DNA from: Gavia stellata
Lineage: Eukaryota; Chordata; Aves; Gaviiformes; Gaviidae
Direction of reading: 5' to 3'
Assembly: GCF_030936135.1 (NCBI RefSeq)
Contig: NC_082596.1
Location: 1,712,155 to 1,776,154 of the forward strand
DNA length: 64,000 nucleotides
Below are positions 32,598 through 44,165 of this stretch, in pieces. The notes beneath the pieces are model-generated. The model was not told the origin of the DNA. It made no database searches and saw only the letters and a program-made list of their open reading frames with translations. The number at the start of each line of letters is the position of its first letter. Positions within the stretch are counted from its first letter, which is position 1. The position numbers and the translations under genes were made by a program.

Positions 32598-33464
32598 ATG
32601 GCCTCGGAGCTGGCCATGAGCGCGGAACTGCCCACCAGCCCCCTCGCCATCGAATACGTGAACGATTTCGACCTGATGAAGTTCGAGGTGAAGAAGGAAC
32701 CGGCGGAGGCGGAGCGGCTGTGCCACCGTCTGCCCGCCGGTTCCCTCTCCTCCACCCCGCTCAGCACGCCCTGCTCCTCCGTGCCTTCCTCGCCCAGCTT
32801 CTGCGCTCCCAGTCCCGGTGGGCAACCGGCCCCCGGCCCCCCGACGGCCACCGCCGCCTCCTCCCTGGGCTCCAAACAGCAGCTGGAGGAGCTGTACTGG
32901 ATGTCGGGTTACCAGCATCACCTCAACCCCGAAGCTCTCAACCTGACGCCGGAGGATGCGGTGGAGGCGTTGATCGGTGCCCCTCACCATCATCATCATC
33001 ACCACCAAGGTTATGAGCCTTTCCGACCTCAAGCCTTCGGGGGCGAGGAGCTACCACCGGCTGCCCATCACCATCCTGGCCATCACCACCATCATCATCA
33101 CCACCTGCGCTTGGAGGACCGCTTCTCCGACGATCAGTTGGTGAGTATGTCGGTACGGGAGCTCAACCGACAGCTGCGAGGCTTCAGCAAGGAGGAGGTG
33201 ATCCGCCTCAAGCAGAAGAGGAGGACCTTGAAGAACCGGGGCTACGCTCAATCCTGCCGTTACAAGCGGGTCCAGCAACGGCACATCTTGGAGAACGAGA
33301 AATGTCAACTCCAGAGTCAGGTGGAGCAACTCAAGCAGGAGGTGACCCGCTTGGCCAAGGAAAGGGATCTGTACAAAGAAAAATATGAGAAGTTAGCCGG
33401 CCGGGGCTTCCCAAGGGAGCCCTCCCCGCCCGCCGCCCCCAAACCCGCCGACTTCTTCATATGA
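32598..33464 (+). CDS. MAFA: Transcription factor MafA (L-Maf), complete, single exon
   Basis: MafA is a large-Maf bZIP activator that binds MAREs; it drives insulin transcription in beta cells and, in birds, lens fibre crystallin genes. The 288-residue product is close to the known avian length. Residues 1-125 form the acidic Ser/Thr/Pro-rich activation domain. S14 sits in a T-S-P site. S49, T53, T57, S61 and S65 keep the four-residue GSK3 phosphodegron spacing. VKKE at 31-34 is a sumoylation consensus. His tracts lie at 130-136 and 162-169. The extended homology region is about 174-200, the basic region about 203-228 (with the NRGYAQSCR signature at 213-221), and the leucine zipper about 231-266. 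The start is chosen by the conserved MASELAMS N-terminus and a good Kozak context. No frame damage is seen. Confidence 0.97.
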   Translation: MASELAMSAELPTSPLAIEYVNDFDLMKFEVKKEPAEAERLCHRLPAGSLSSTPLSTPCSSVPSSPSFCAPSPGGQPAPGPPTATAASSLGSKQQLEELYWMSGYQHHLNPEALNLTPEDAVEALIGAPHHHHHHHQGYEPFRPQAFGGEELPPAAHHHPGHHHHHHHHLRLEDRFSDDQLVSMSVRELNRQLRGFSKEEVIRLKQKRRTLKNRGYAQSCRYKRVQQRHILENEKCQLQSQVEQLKQEVTRLAKERDLYKEKYEKLAGRGFPREPSPPAAPKPADFFI

Positions 33465-34950
33465 GCCCCAGGTGGGGTGTCTAGGGGGTCCCCCTCTTTC
33501 CTCACCCATGTGGGGTTCACAAACCCTCTGCTTGTATCAAAAATAATAATTATTATTATTATCCCCCCCTCCCCTTGACATTTTGGGGAGGGGGGGCGGC
33601 GGACCTGGAGCCAGCCTGCATGCGGGACGTGTACGGCGCGCTGCCCCCCCCCCCCCCCCCTTATCCCGTGTGTTTCACCCCCCATTTTATTTGATTTGAT
33701 TTTTTTTTGGGGGGGGGCTCCAGGGATCATCCCCGGGGGGTCCCCGGCAGCGCTGTGCCCTGCCCGGCCGGCAAACCTGAGCCACGTTTAACTTATTCAC
33801 CCTTGTAAATATGTAGAAATTAGTTAGTTTTCTGCCTTTTTTTTTTTCCTTGAGCCTATATTTTGCTTGGTGATTTACGAGAAAAAAAAAAAGACAAAAT
33901 CCTTTAGAAAAGAGAAAAAAAAATACACGAGTCTTAAAAGTTTGTATGTAATAGCATGCAAATAATATCCGAGTTAATTTAACGATGTTGGGAAGAAGCC
34001 GAATGCACTATATACAGGAATCAATTGGGTTAAATAATACTGTTTTATAGAGATTTAAAATTATCTATGCTCTTACAAATAGTGGGGGGGGAGAGGTAAC
34101 AATTCTAGGGTGACCTGAAAGGCAATATAGTAATATATGGACTGCAAACGGTTGGCTGCTATCTCACTATGCACCAGATTTATTTATTAACCCTCGGGAA
34201 ACGGAATATTATTTTAACCTCGGTGTTGGAAGAAGGAAAGAAAATGCACATTATTTCTTGCGCAAAAAAAAGAGAAGAATAATAATTCATGTAATTGTGC
34301 TTGGAGCGAAAGCGGGGCCAATCCTGCGCGGAGGAGCGGGGTGGTTTTTTTAACAAGTTGCTTATTTAAAAAAGAAAAACCATAAAAAAAACTAATCTTG
34401 GGGAAAACGCAAGGGTCTTGTGGCCAAAGCGAGCTTGGGAGCCTGGTGCATTTTAGGTACTGATCGTGCGAAGCCTTTTTAACGACCTGTTGTTTCGATT
34501 TGTGACGGTTTTAACGATGTTGCATCAAGATAAAAACTTATATTCAACTAGAGCCTGGGTCGGGTTTTCTCTCAACCGGGGGGGAGCCCACAGCATCGCC
34601 TTTTCCTTTGGGGTTTCCTTCTTTCCCCCCCCACCTCCCTGTCCTGGTAAATCCAGCGTTGCCCATCACTTCCGAGCCAGGGACCACCGTTGGCTCTGCC
34701 CCACTCAACTCTGGCTTTTCACTTTTCCTGCCTTTTATTATTATTATTTATAATTTTTTCCACCTGAGTACTGCGTGGTTGGGCTTTTTTTTTTTCCACC
34801 CCCTCAAGGCGCCCTGGAGACCTTCGTCCCCGCGGCTGCCGAAAAGTCACCTTCGCCCCAGCCCGGATCTAATTTGCCTTCTCCGACATCTCCCCGATGA
34901 GTCGCTGGCTTCAGTTTAAATGGTAATAAATGATTTTTCTTTCCCCTTTT
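33465..34950 (+). other. MAFA: MAFA 3'UTR with AU-rich element and poly(A) signal
   Basis: AT-rich sequence after the MAFA stop. It holds an (ATT)n run near 33540-33560, homopolymer G and C tracts near 33585-33720, and the AU-rich nonamer TTATTTATT at 34180-34188 within ATTTATTTATTAA. The first canonical AATAAA is at 34925-34930, followed by a T-rich tract, giving a 3'UTR of about 1.5 kb. Extended 3' ends at later signals are possible. Confidence 0.65.
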
Positions 34951-37900
34951 GGCTTCTCCCTTTTAAGTTCTTAATTAAGGGAGGGGGGCAAAAAAAAAAA
35001 ACCCCAAACCAAACACCCACTTTCCCTAAAGAAAAGCTTTAGGGTTGGTATTTTTGCAAATGTTTTGGGGGGTTTCGGGACTTTTTGCAGGGACATACGT
35101 CCCCGGCGGCTCTGCTCTGCGCCGCTCACACTTTCCCCAGCCGTGCTGGGCTCAGCGGGGCAATTTTGCAACACAGCCCTTGGTCCACCATATTTCTGAG
35201 TATTTTATATATATTTTTTTCATATAGATACTTTTTTTTTCTCCTATATTTTTGCACAGGCTCAGCCGCAGCTGGGAGCTGCCCCGGCACGCCGGCTGCG
35301 GTGTGTTTCCTCCTGCCGCCTTCTATAAATCACCGCCGCGCTGATGCAACCCCCCTGGGACCAGCTCTCCGTGGGGTGCGGGTGACCCCAGGACCCTCTG
35401 GTCCTGCCTCCCTTGCACCCCCAGACCTCACCCCCCCCCATTCCGGCCACATTTTCTTCAGCCGCTTCAGGCTTGTTGGCGTCTTATTTTGTGGCCGGAG
35501 GGTTTTTGAGTAGTCTGAGCTCGGCTCGATATCCGGCTCGGTTTTTGGGATGGGAGCTGGGATGCATGGAGGGGTCCTTGCCCGATGCACTGGGTCCGGG
35601 TAGAAAAGGGGGGTTTGTGGGGGGGGGGGGGTTTGCCCCCTATTTCTATTTTTATTTAGAGCTGGGGAAGCTTTGCAAACCCGGCTTTAAATAAAAATAA
35701 CCCATCCTGCTGCTTGTGCAGCCTCTCGCAGGACATCACCTCCTCTCCCTGTTGTGGTTTTTTTTTGGGGGGGGGTGAATTGCAGCTCCTCACTGTGTTA
35801 CTCCCAACTGTTCCTTCCAAAATCCCCCTCCTCGGCACATTTTTGGGGAGAGCACTTCCAGCTGCCCGCTCCATGACTGTATCAGGAGTGTTTGGGGAGG
35901 AGAAAGGGTTTGGGGCCAGCGCCTTCCCCAAACCAGCCTGGGGACCTTGGTCCCCCCCATCTATTTCCTCGCCCCCGCATCTCGCTGTGGTCCACGCTCC
36001 CCCGTGGGAGCCATCACCTCCTGCCCCATGATGTGTGTTCCCAACTTTCCCCCTTGGTTTGGGGCTGAGGATGCTTGATTTTCCCCTTCGCCTCGGTGCC
36101 CAGCACCGCTCCGTCCCCCTCCTCTTCCATTTATATTTATTATTTTTTTCGTGGTGCAGCAAGCTGGGGAAGATGCAACCTGCGTCTCGCCTTGTTGCTG
36201 CCCCGAGAGCAGATTATTTTGGTGATCGTGGTGTTACCCCTTCCCCTTCATCCCTGATTCTCCGAGAGCAGTTTTGGGCAGGGGAGCAGGGATGTGACCC
36301 CCCCAACTCCTTGCACCGCTGTGATTTATTTTGGTTTTTTATTCCCCACTGATTTTTTTTTTTTGCCAGCACCTCCTGGAAATTCCCCAAGCAGGGGAAT
36401 AGCTGGAGCAGGGCACGGGCTCTTACTGCCACCCGTTAATGGGGCTCCTTCATGGGGCACCCCATCCCACGGCAGCTCCCTGGGGAGGTTTGGGGGCAGA
36501 GTTGCACCCATCTCCCCCACTGCAATATTGGGGTGCAGCTGGGGAACCCCCTGGTGATCCCCATCACCTTGACTTGCTCCAGGCTTCTCAAGCTTCTGGG
36601 GGTGGCCGTCCTGGATCCGACCGTGCTCCTGTTTGGTGAATAAATAATAAAATACGCCCAAATAGGGCTGGTTTATGACTTGTCTCCTTGTTGGGGCGGG
36701 GAGGGCCGAGCCCCCCCTGCACCGTGGGCTTTGGGGGGTGTCTGGGTGGTGCCTGCTTGGTTTTGCAGCGTTTTTGGGGGTGACTGCGCTCTGTTGACCT
36801 TTGCCGCAGGACCCTGCGTTTGCGCAGCGTTGCGGGGTTGGGTGGTCGCAGTGTGTCAGTACATGTTTTGGGATGGGGGGGGTTGCGTGTCAGCGTGTGT
36901 CACCGGTGCCGCAGGGCTGCGGACGTTCACAGGATGCCCTGTCTGTGTGTTATAGGAGCGTGCGTGGATTTTTTTGGGTCGCTCTGACCTCTTTTTAAAG
37001 CTTTTTTTTTTTTTTTCCCCTCCTATTTCTCCTGATATCTGAGCGAGGCTGGAGCCCCCTTCCCCCAGCGATTGCTGCCCTGTGGGGTTGCAGAACCTCG
37101 GGATGCCACAGCCTCCCTCCTGCAAGGATCCGCACCCCCTGCACCCATCCTGGGTGTCTCCTGCACCCCAGCTCCAGCCTGGCCCTGTGGCTTCGGGGGG
37201 GGTGAAACCAGCAGCCCCACAGACTCATCCCAACCCCACGGGGTGCACCAAGGGGTGGCTGGCTCTCAAGGTGGGGGGACGTGGCCCTCTCCCTACCACC
37301 CTCCTCAGAGCTTTTTAAACCCATTTTCAAGCTTCACTCGCACCTTGGCGCACGCTCGAAGGCACCACGGGCACCAAAACTCCTCCAGCCCTCCCCGCTG
37401 ATGGGTGTTACGCCCCTCTCCCATCAAGCAGAAGGGTGATTTTGGAGGGAGATGCTCGGTCCCAAACACATCAGCACCCTGAGGCACCTCACCCCAGCAC
37501 ACGCGGGTGCCCTGCACCGCTTACAACCCCCAGCAAAGCCACCCACCAACCGGCGCCACGCGCTCTGCGTCGTCCCCGAGTAGCGATTAGCCGGATCGTC
37601 GCAGATAACCGGGTTTCTGCAAACAGGCGGAAACCCACAACAGGGCAACCGATGCGGCATCGCCCAAGTACCCCTCGCTCCTTCCTCCTCTATTATTGAT
37701 GCTAATACCCGGCAGGTTTGCCACCGCGCCGTTGCAGCCCATTCCGCACAGTCCCGACATCTTGGTAACATGATAACTCCGGCCCTGGGATATTAAACCG
37801 CGGTTAGGAAGCGGGGCGGGCTGCTGGGCATGCACGAATTTGGGGGCTGCCTGCGCTGGAAAAGCACGAATTAATTAAATTCCCAGCGAAATAAATCCCC

Positions 37901-38440
37901 CGACAAAACGAAAGCCCCGGCGGTTTGCAGCGCCGGCTCTGAGAGGTTGCCCTCGGGGCTGCCCCGCCGCGAGCCGTGCCCAGGCTCGGTTGGGAGCTGA
38001 TGTTTTTTTGGCTCGAGCCAATCTTTATATTCTGGCTTGGCCAAAGTTTGCCTTTTGCACGCTCCCTCCTATGCTCCGGGCCCGGCTGCCTCCTCGATGC
38101 TCCTGTGTCCCCGGGAGCCGAACGCTGCCCTGCTCACCATGTGTAAATACATACATATAAAATTGCATATATATACATATATCACCTTGGCAAACCCGAG
38201 CTCATTTGCTTCTGCCGTCTCATGGGCTCGCTTGCTTTAGCACTCGCACAGCTCATCCCGACGGCTGGGATTTGCTCCTGTTGCACCGATATCACCCCTA
38301 ACCTCGGCGGGAGCTGAGGTCCTTCCCGACAGCGGGCCCGCGGGAAACCCCTATGCATACCATGAACAGGACCACAGCTAGGTTTGGATCCCAAACTCCT
38401 TGCTTCCGGGTGGGTCTGCATTGCCCAGGGATGATGCTGC
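34951..38440. other. Intergenic region after MAFA
   Basis: No recognisable gene. AATAAA words at 35690-35695, 36639-36644 and 36646-36651 could serve as more distal MAFA poly(A) signals or belong to an unannotated transcript. Homopolymer runs (G12 near 35618, T14 near 37002) are scattered through it. A composition change at 37790-38060 (GAATTAATTAAATTCC and similar) may be another non-coding element. Confidence 0.6.
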
Positions 38441-38444
38441 TGCG

Positions 38445-39060
38445 GGAGGTGGGATGTGGGAGGTGGGATGTAGGTTATGGGATATGGGATGCAGGAGGTG
38501 GGATGGAGCAGGTGGGATGCAGGAGGTGAGATGTAGGACATGGGATGTAGGATGCAAGGATACCAGACATTGGATATGGGAGGCAGGGTATGGGATGGAG
38601 CAGTTGGGATGAGGGATGCACAGATACAAGACATTGAAGGCGGGATGCAGGTAGTGGGATACAGTATATGGGACGCAGGAGGTGGGCTATGGGATACAGG
38701 AGGTGGGATGGAGCAGGTGGGATGCAGGATGCAAGGACATTGGATGTGGGATGCAGATAGTAGGATGCAGGAGGTGGGATATAGGATGCAGGAGGTGGGA
38801 TGCAGGATGTGGGATATGGGATACAGGAGGTGGGATGGAGCAGGCGGGATGCAGGATATGGGATGCAGGAGGTGAGATGCAAGGATACAGGGCACTGGAT
38901 GTGGGATGCAGGTAGAGGGATGTGGGATACGGGCTGTGGGATGCGACACGCTGGATGTGGGCTGCAGGATGCGGGATAAGGGATGTGACAAATGGGATAT
39001 GGGATGTGGGATCCAGGATATGTGGTATAGGAAATGGGATATGGGATATGGGATGCTCCC
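38445..39060. repeat. 615-bp minisatellite of GGGAT-based units
   Basis: Dozens of degenerate units of 8-26 bases built from GGGATGCAGGA, GGTGGGATATGGGAT and GGGATACAGGAGGT. It is open in several minus-strand frames, giving spurious His/Pro/Ser-rich reading frames up to 383 codons. Longer blocks (for example the GGATGGAGCAGG phrase) recur at irregular spacing, pointing to repeated unequal exchange. Confidence 0.95.
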
Positions 39061-39514
39061 CCACAGCAGGCCCCCTGGGGCTCTGTGAACAGTGCCATGG
39101 CACCACGTCGCTGCCGTGGTGCCGGGAGAAAGGGGAAGAGCGGGATCATGCACGAGGAGCAAGAAGGAGCCTGGCACTGCCCAGCCCACTCTTCCCCGAT
39201 GGAACAAGCTCCAGCGAGGATGCAACGCTAAATACCAGCAATGCCAGCTCACTCCAGGCACATTTGATAACAATTTGTTGGTGTCACTGTCCCCAATGCC
39301 CAGGAGTCCCCTTATCCGCTGCACTGGCCCCACAACTCCTCATCCCTGCCTGCCAAGCTCCCCAATTAAGTCATCAGCTTATGCCTAATTACCCACCCAG
39401 TGAAAACCAAAGGCTCCTTGGGTTTTTTCCCCCCTCTCTTCCTCCCTTTCCGTGGCTGAGAGCGGGGAAAGATGGGGGGGAAGGTAGAGCATCCTTCCCC
39501 CCCCCCAACACCAG

Positions 39515-39650
39515 GTTATTTATTCATGTAACAGGCCGAGGCTGGAGCGCAGCTCAGCGCAGCCCTGGCAGCTGTCTGCTCCCTGGGAGCGCGAGCTGTA
39601 ATTTGCACAAGCAAAAATAAACTAATTGTTATTTTCAATTTACATAAAGG
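39515..39650. promoter_or_regulatory. Candidate conserved non-coding element
   Basis: AT-rich block with TTATTTATTCATG, CAGCTGTCTG (an E-box) and a dense AAACTAATTGTTATTTTCAA run, next to GC-rich flanks. Composition-based call. Confidence 0.3.
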
Positions 39651-40316
39651 GAAGGGAAGAGAGGTGGGGGAGGTGGCTGGGAGGGCGAAGGGGAGCCTCG
39701 AGCCGCCAACCTCTCCTAGGTGATGTGCGCCATAGGACCAGCTCTTCCCCCGTGGGGCTCATCCTGCCTGCCTGGGGGATGATGCTGGTAGGCTATGGGG
39801 TCAATGGCTATGGAGATGGGGAACTGGACCATCATCTTCCTCTCCACGGGGACAGGGCTGCTGGCCCACTTCCAGCTGCGAGGTGCGAAGCCCATCTCGA
39901 TGCAGTCACAAGCCAAAGGGAGAGGGCAACTGCCTTCATCAGCCAACTAAGACAAGACTGCCAGTGTCCGGCCACTTTTGGGGGCTGAGGTAGGTTTATT
40001 TGGGGTTTTCACTTTGGCCATGACATGTACAGATCAAAAAGCAGGGTCTGGTCAACAGTAACCAGAAGAGACAAAGCGGGAACTCGAGCTGAGTGGACAC
40101 CCCATATGTTCACCGTCCCTCTTACTTCTTAGTGCAAGCCCTTTGCTTTCTGAGGCCTCTTTTGGAGACTTTTTCATGCCCAAACACATTTCACCCCGGG
40201 AGTTCATCGCTCCCACTTCTGCTTAGTTTGCCGGTCTCTCGTTTGAACACCAGCGGTGAGTCTCTAGCCCTTCCTCTTACTGCTCAACTGATGGGATGAC
40301 TGGAGAGGCAATCTTG

Positions 40317-40340
40317 AAGGTCTTCCTACAGGAAGACCTT
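40317..40340. repeat. Perfect 10-bp-stem hairpin
   Basis: AAGGTCTTCC at 40317-40326 and GGAAGACCTT at 40331-40340 are exact reverse complements with a 4-base loop (TACA). A competing pair, TTGAAGGTCT (40314-40323) with AGACCTTCAA (40343-40352), overlaps it. Confidence 0.85.
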
Positions 40341-40679
40341 TGAGACCTTCAACCATTTTCTCAAGCGAGAGCTGTGGAAGGGCACCTGATGGGGACGTGA
40401 TTGCTTGATCCAGGCTTGTGATGGAGGTGAGCATGATGCTAAATAGCAGAGGGGGCTGTAAGCACTTCCCTCTCATCAACTCAGGGCAACCAAAGACTCC
40501 TCAGGCCAGGGAGGAAGAAGAGGAGGAAGAGGAACAGATCCATGGTCCCATGCATTGGGAGGGGAGGGATTGCAGATACTGGGGCTCACCATCTCTGACA
40601 GTATCCCCACCATGAGACACGGGAGACCCCTGCCATGCTGGCATATCCCAGGAGCCTTTGTCATAACACTTCGAACGAG

Positions 40680-41060
40680 AAGTCGCGGGCGTTTAATTTA
40701 GATTTACGCCGACAGGTTCTGTCCGTTAATTAAATATCAATTGATTGTTCGGAGAACACTTCCTTGGGTTTATCGCATTTCTCAGAGACAAATCAAATTG
40801 CCATGTCATTAACTTGCAGCTATACAATCCATACATAATTACTGTCTTATTAATACCTTCGAGTTACGAGGAAGTTTTAGGCAATTAATATTTGTGGGAT
40901 AGTTTGTATCAAGTTAATTCCGTCAGGGTTATGTTAATAATGCGGACATCTAATAAGCTGGATAATTAACGTCTTTCTCGTTAGCATCTTCTCAGATGCC
41001 AGTTAAATGTCAGGCCAGCCTTTGTGGCTAGGCTGCCTTTAATTAAACGTGTTATTACAG
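40680..41060. promoter_or_regulatory. Candidate distal MAFA enhancer (AT-rich, homeodomain-dense)
   Basis: About 380 bases with an abrupt AT-rich composition and at least ten TAAT/ATTA cores (for example TTAATTAAATATCAATTG, CATAATTACTG, GGATAATTAACG, TTTAATTAAACG). No repeat match and no coding frame. It lies about 6 kb beyond the MAFA poly(A) site. This is the strongest non-coding-element candidate in the window by eye, but conservation has not been tested. Confidence 0.45.
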
Positions 41061-43139
41061 TGGGACTCGTGCCTGTTACATGTGAATAGCACCAGGTTGG
41101 AGCAGCGCTTGGCTCCCATCCTGCCTGTGCTGTGGATGCAAAATGGGTTTGGGTCTGGTCTGGAAATGGGATTTAGAGATCATTCACAAGCTGGAATGCA
41201 GGAAGAGGCATTTTTTAGCCTTGCAGGAGGGTCAGGATACTGCCCTGATCAGTGTTGGGCCATCGTTGCTCGATTCAGAGCAGGGTTTGGGTTTAAGGCT
41301 TGGTCTTCCAAAAAAGTGGCCAAACCCACAGGCTCCCTGACGTGGACATGGGCACAGCGTAGTGGGCAGGGGACTGGCTGGCATCGGTCACCATGCTTCT
41401 CTGGCAAGCCCAGCCCTGGCTGCAACTCCAGAAGTGATTGCCATGAAAATCCAGGCAAATCTTAGGCTTAGCTTGAGCCAAAAGGTGGAAGTTTTGGTCA
41501 GGTTTCTTCCTGGGCCTGCAGAAGCTTTGCCAATGGTCCCCAGCCCTGGGGTCATCTCACCCCATGTTGCTTCCCTGGGGCTTTCGTGATGCCTCATCCT
41601 TTGAGCTGGTGCCACGGGGAATATCAGCAGGGGAACATAGCTGTGTGTCCCCGTGGCAGGGACTGGTGGGACATCCCTATCTTCTGGCATGGATGCGGCC
41701 AGGATACCCACAGGACAGGGATGTGCATCAGCCGTGCAAGAGGTCTTGGCCGTGATATCTTCACCCAGAGATGTCCAAGACCTGGCTGAGCCTGGATTGC
41801 TCTGCTCACAGCCTTCCCTTCCCCAATGCTCATGAATAAAAGATTGACCCTATCTACCTGGCCTGTTTGTCTTTGTGAAATATTCATCAGCTGCTGATTA
41901 AGTTTTAAGGAAGGGATGTGTTGCCCAGGTGGGTTGCCATGCTCCAGCTGCCCAGAGGCAGCGGGTTTGGGGTGGGAAGATGTGGAGTTGGGGTTTGCCC
42001 CCTCTGATTGCTCCAGGAGAGGGGTGGGAAGAGTTTTGCTCCTTCCCTGCTCATGTCTGGGCTCCCTGCAAGAAATCCTTGTGGGATCGTGGAAGAGGGA
42101 GGACCAGGCTCAGCTCCCGTTTGGGGAGGTGATGATGCACAGCAAAGCCCAGCACATTCAGAGCATGCCAGAAAGAGTTGAATTCAGGAGAGGAGACACA
42201 AGCCTTGCCACTGTGACCACGGAGGAGAAAAAAGACTGGGGTAACCTGAATGAGGTCCTCCATCCCCAGTGAGCGTGATGGCTGCACAGGTACTGGCTCC
42301 TTTCAACAAACAAAGCCTTCTGGGGACAGCATTGCCATTGGGAAAAAGTGGGAATAAACCAAAATTAAAATAATTTGCCTTTGTAGTTACCTATAGTCCC
42401 TAAAATAAGGGCTCTTGCTTATTTCTTCCTTCCCCTCTTCTTGTCCCATTGCAAGGCAGACAGGAAACACTCAGGAGGTTGTTTTTAATTGCAAGTAGGA
42501 GCACAGCTAATGCTCTCCCCAAAAGGTTTCTTGCTGGGGATGGCTCTTCCCGTGCCCTGTTCTGGGACAGGCTGGGGAAGAAGAGGAGGGAAGGATGCTC
42601 CACCACCTGGTGTGCTGAGGGCCATGCTCACACTGCCATCGCAGGCAAGGTTGCCCCGTGCAGCCTCCCTGGCCAGAGGTTCCTGCCCATGAATATTTCA
42701 GGAGCCACCTTGGGGGTCCAAAGGGTCTCCTGGGACAGGGCATTAGTGCAGGCTGAGGAAGCGCCGGACAGACAGTAGAGGAGGAGAGAAGAAAACTGCA
42801 ATGAAAACCAAGCAAAAGGCTGCTAAAGCCACAAGGTCAGGCATGAAATATTGATGGGGCCATGCCGCACTGGAAGGGAGGTGTGGAGGTCCTGGTGAGG
42901 CTGAGGTACTCCAGGCCTGGCTCCTTTCTCACCCATCACAAATGCACAGCTGGCAAAGTTTGGGCAGTGGTTAAAGATGTATGAGCCTACTTTTGCAGCA
43001 GCTGCACCCATCTGGCATCTCCTCTCCCTGATGCTCCTCTCCTGTGCTCTGTAAAAGCTGGGTGGTGGAACTGAGCGGGGGGAGACATGGTGGCCCCAGT
43101 GTGAGCAATACTGTATGGTCTGGGCCCTGTGGGAAGCAC

Positions 43140-43515
43140 CAGGTGTGGTTCTGGTGGTGGGGTGGTTGTGTGGGAAGGGTGGGCCATGGGAGGGAGGTGT
43201 TGGATGGGAGGGATGGGCAATGGAATGGAGGTGGTTGACCAGGGGGGATGGGCAACAAGCTGGGGATGGTTCTTGTGGGAGAGATGAGCAAGGGGATGGA
43301 GGCGGCTGGGTGGGAGGGATGGGCGATGGGGCAGAGATGGTTCGTTAGAAGAGATAGGCAACGGTCTGGAGGTGGTTGTGATGGGAGGGATGGAAGTGGT
43401 TGTGGTAGGAGGAACAGACAATGAGATAGAGGTGGTTGAGTTGAAGGGATGGTCAATAGGAGGCAGGTTGACTGTGGGAGGAATGGGCAATGGGATGGAG
43501 GTGGTTGGATGGGAG
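43140..43515. repeat. Degenerate minisatellite (GGGAGGGATGGGCAATGG-type)
   Basis: Seven to eight loose copies of a unit of roughly 45-60 bases containing GGGAGGGATGGGCAATGG and GATGGAGGTGGTTG. Copies differ by substitutions and small indels, so the array is older than the one upstream of MAFA. Minus-strand Pro/Ser-rich frames across it are by-products. Confidence 0.85.
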
Positions 43516-43799
43516 GGAGGGAGCCTTCAGGCAAAGGCCTGTCCCCACATAGGGACTGCGTTTTGCTTTTTGGGTGGTTGTGTATCCCGTTTGGTCCCTC
43601 CATGCCCTGTCTGTGTGAGCAGCTCAGAGCCAGGGCTGCTGCTCATGGGGTCTGCACCAGGCATCCTTCCCAAATCCATGTCCAGCAGAGAAATCAGCCC
43701 CATGCCCAAGGACCATCTCTTTCGTTCCCTGCTGCCCCATCTCCACCAGGCAGCCCCCTGACCACCCCGAAGATGAAGTTCCTGAGCTGGTGTCGAATC

Positions 43800-44165
43800 A
43801 ACTCTTCCTAGAAATAACACCCCATCAAGAGCTGTATTTTCTTACACAAATGATTTCCTTTTGCCTCCGTGCAAGCTCATTAACATTCCTAAACGCGACC
43901 GCGTGGATCGATGCAGTGCTGGACCAACACACGGCAGTCAATTCCTGTTTGCCGAGAGACTTTACTTCCCCGTCTAATCAGGCAGGGCCCAGCTGACGGC
44001 AACGTCTTTCTCCCTGCTTTTTGCTCTGGTATTGGTCACCTACTGATTATTTTCCAATGGGTTAGTTCATCAGAGAAGGAGGCTCTCGGGTTTAATTAGA
44101 AACGGGTAATATGAGTGCGTATTATCATGCAGCTGTCCAGCGGTAGGTTATTGCAGAAGCGTGCC
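43800..44165. promoter_or_regulatory. Candidate conserved non-coding element
   Basis: Contains AGCTCATTAACATTCC, TCTAATCAGG, CTGATTATTTTCCAATGG, GTTTAATTAG and a CAGCTGTCC E-box. No repeat match. The 50-base segment 43880-43930 also contains several CpG in AT-rich surroundings, which is unusual for neutral DNA. Confidence 0.35.

Larger units (their letters stand above)
39061..43140. other. Intergenic region
   Basis: No gene supported. It contains candidate regulatory islands at 39515-39650 and 40680-41060 and a GAA/GGA-rich stretch at 40507-40535, plus a perfect hairpin at 40317-40340. Open frames here have no recognisable product. Confidence 0.6.

Noticed and set aside
32013..33032. 339-codon minus-strand frame opposite MAFA
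   Set aside because: Antisense shadow of the MAFA leader repeats and CDS; no domain and no independent start context.
38182..39333. 383-codon minus-strand frame (and overlapping ones)
   Set aside because: Translation of the GGGAT minisatellite.
42971..43603. 210-codon Pro/Ser-rich minus-strand frame
   Set aside because: Translation of the degenerate minisatellite at 43.1-43.5 kb.
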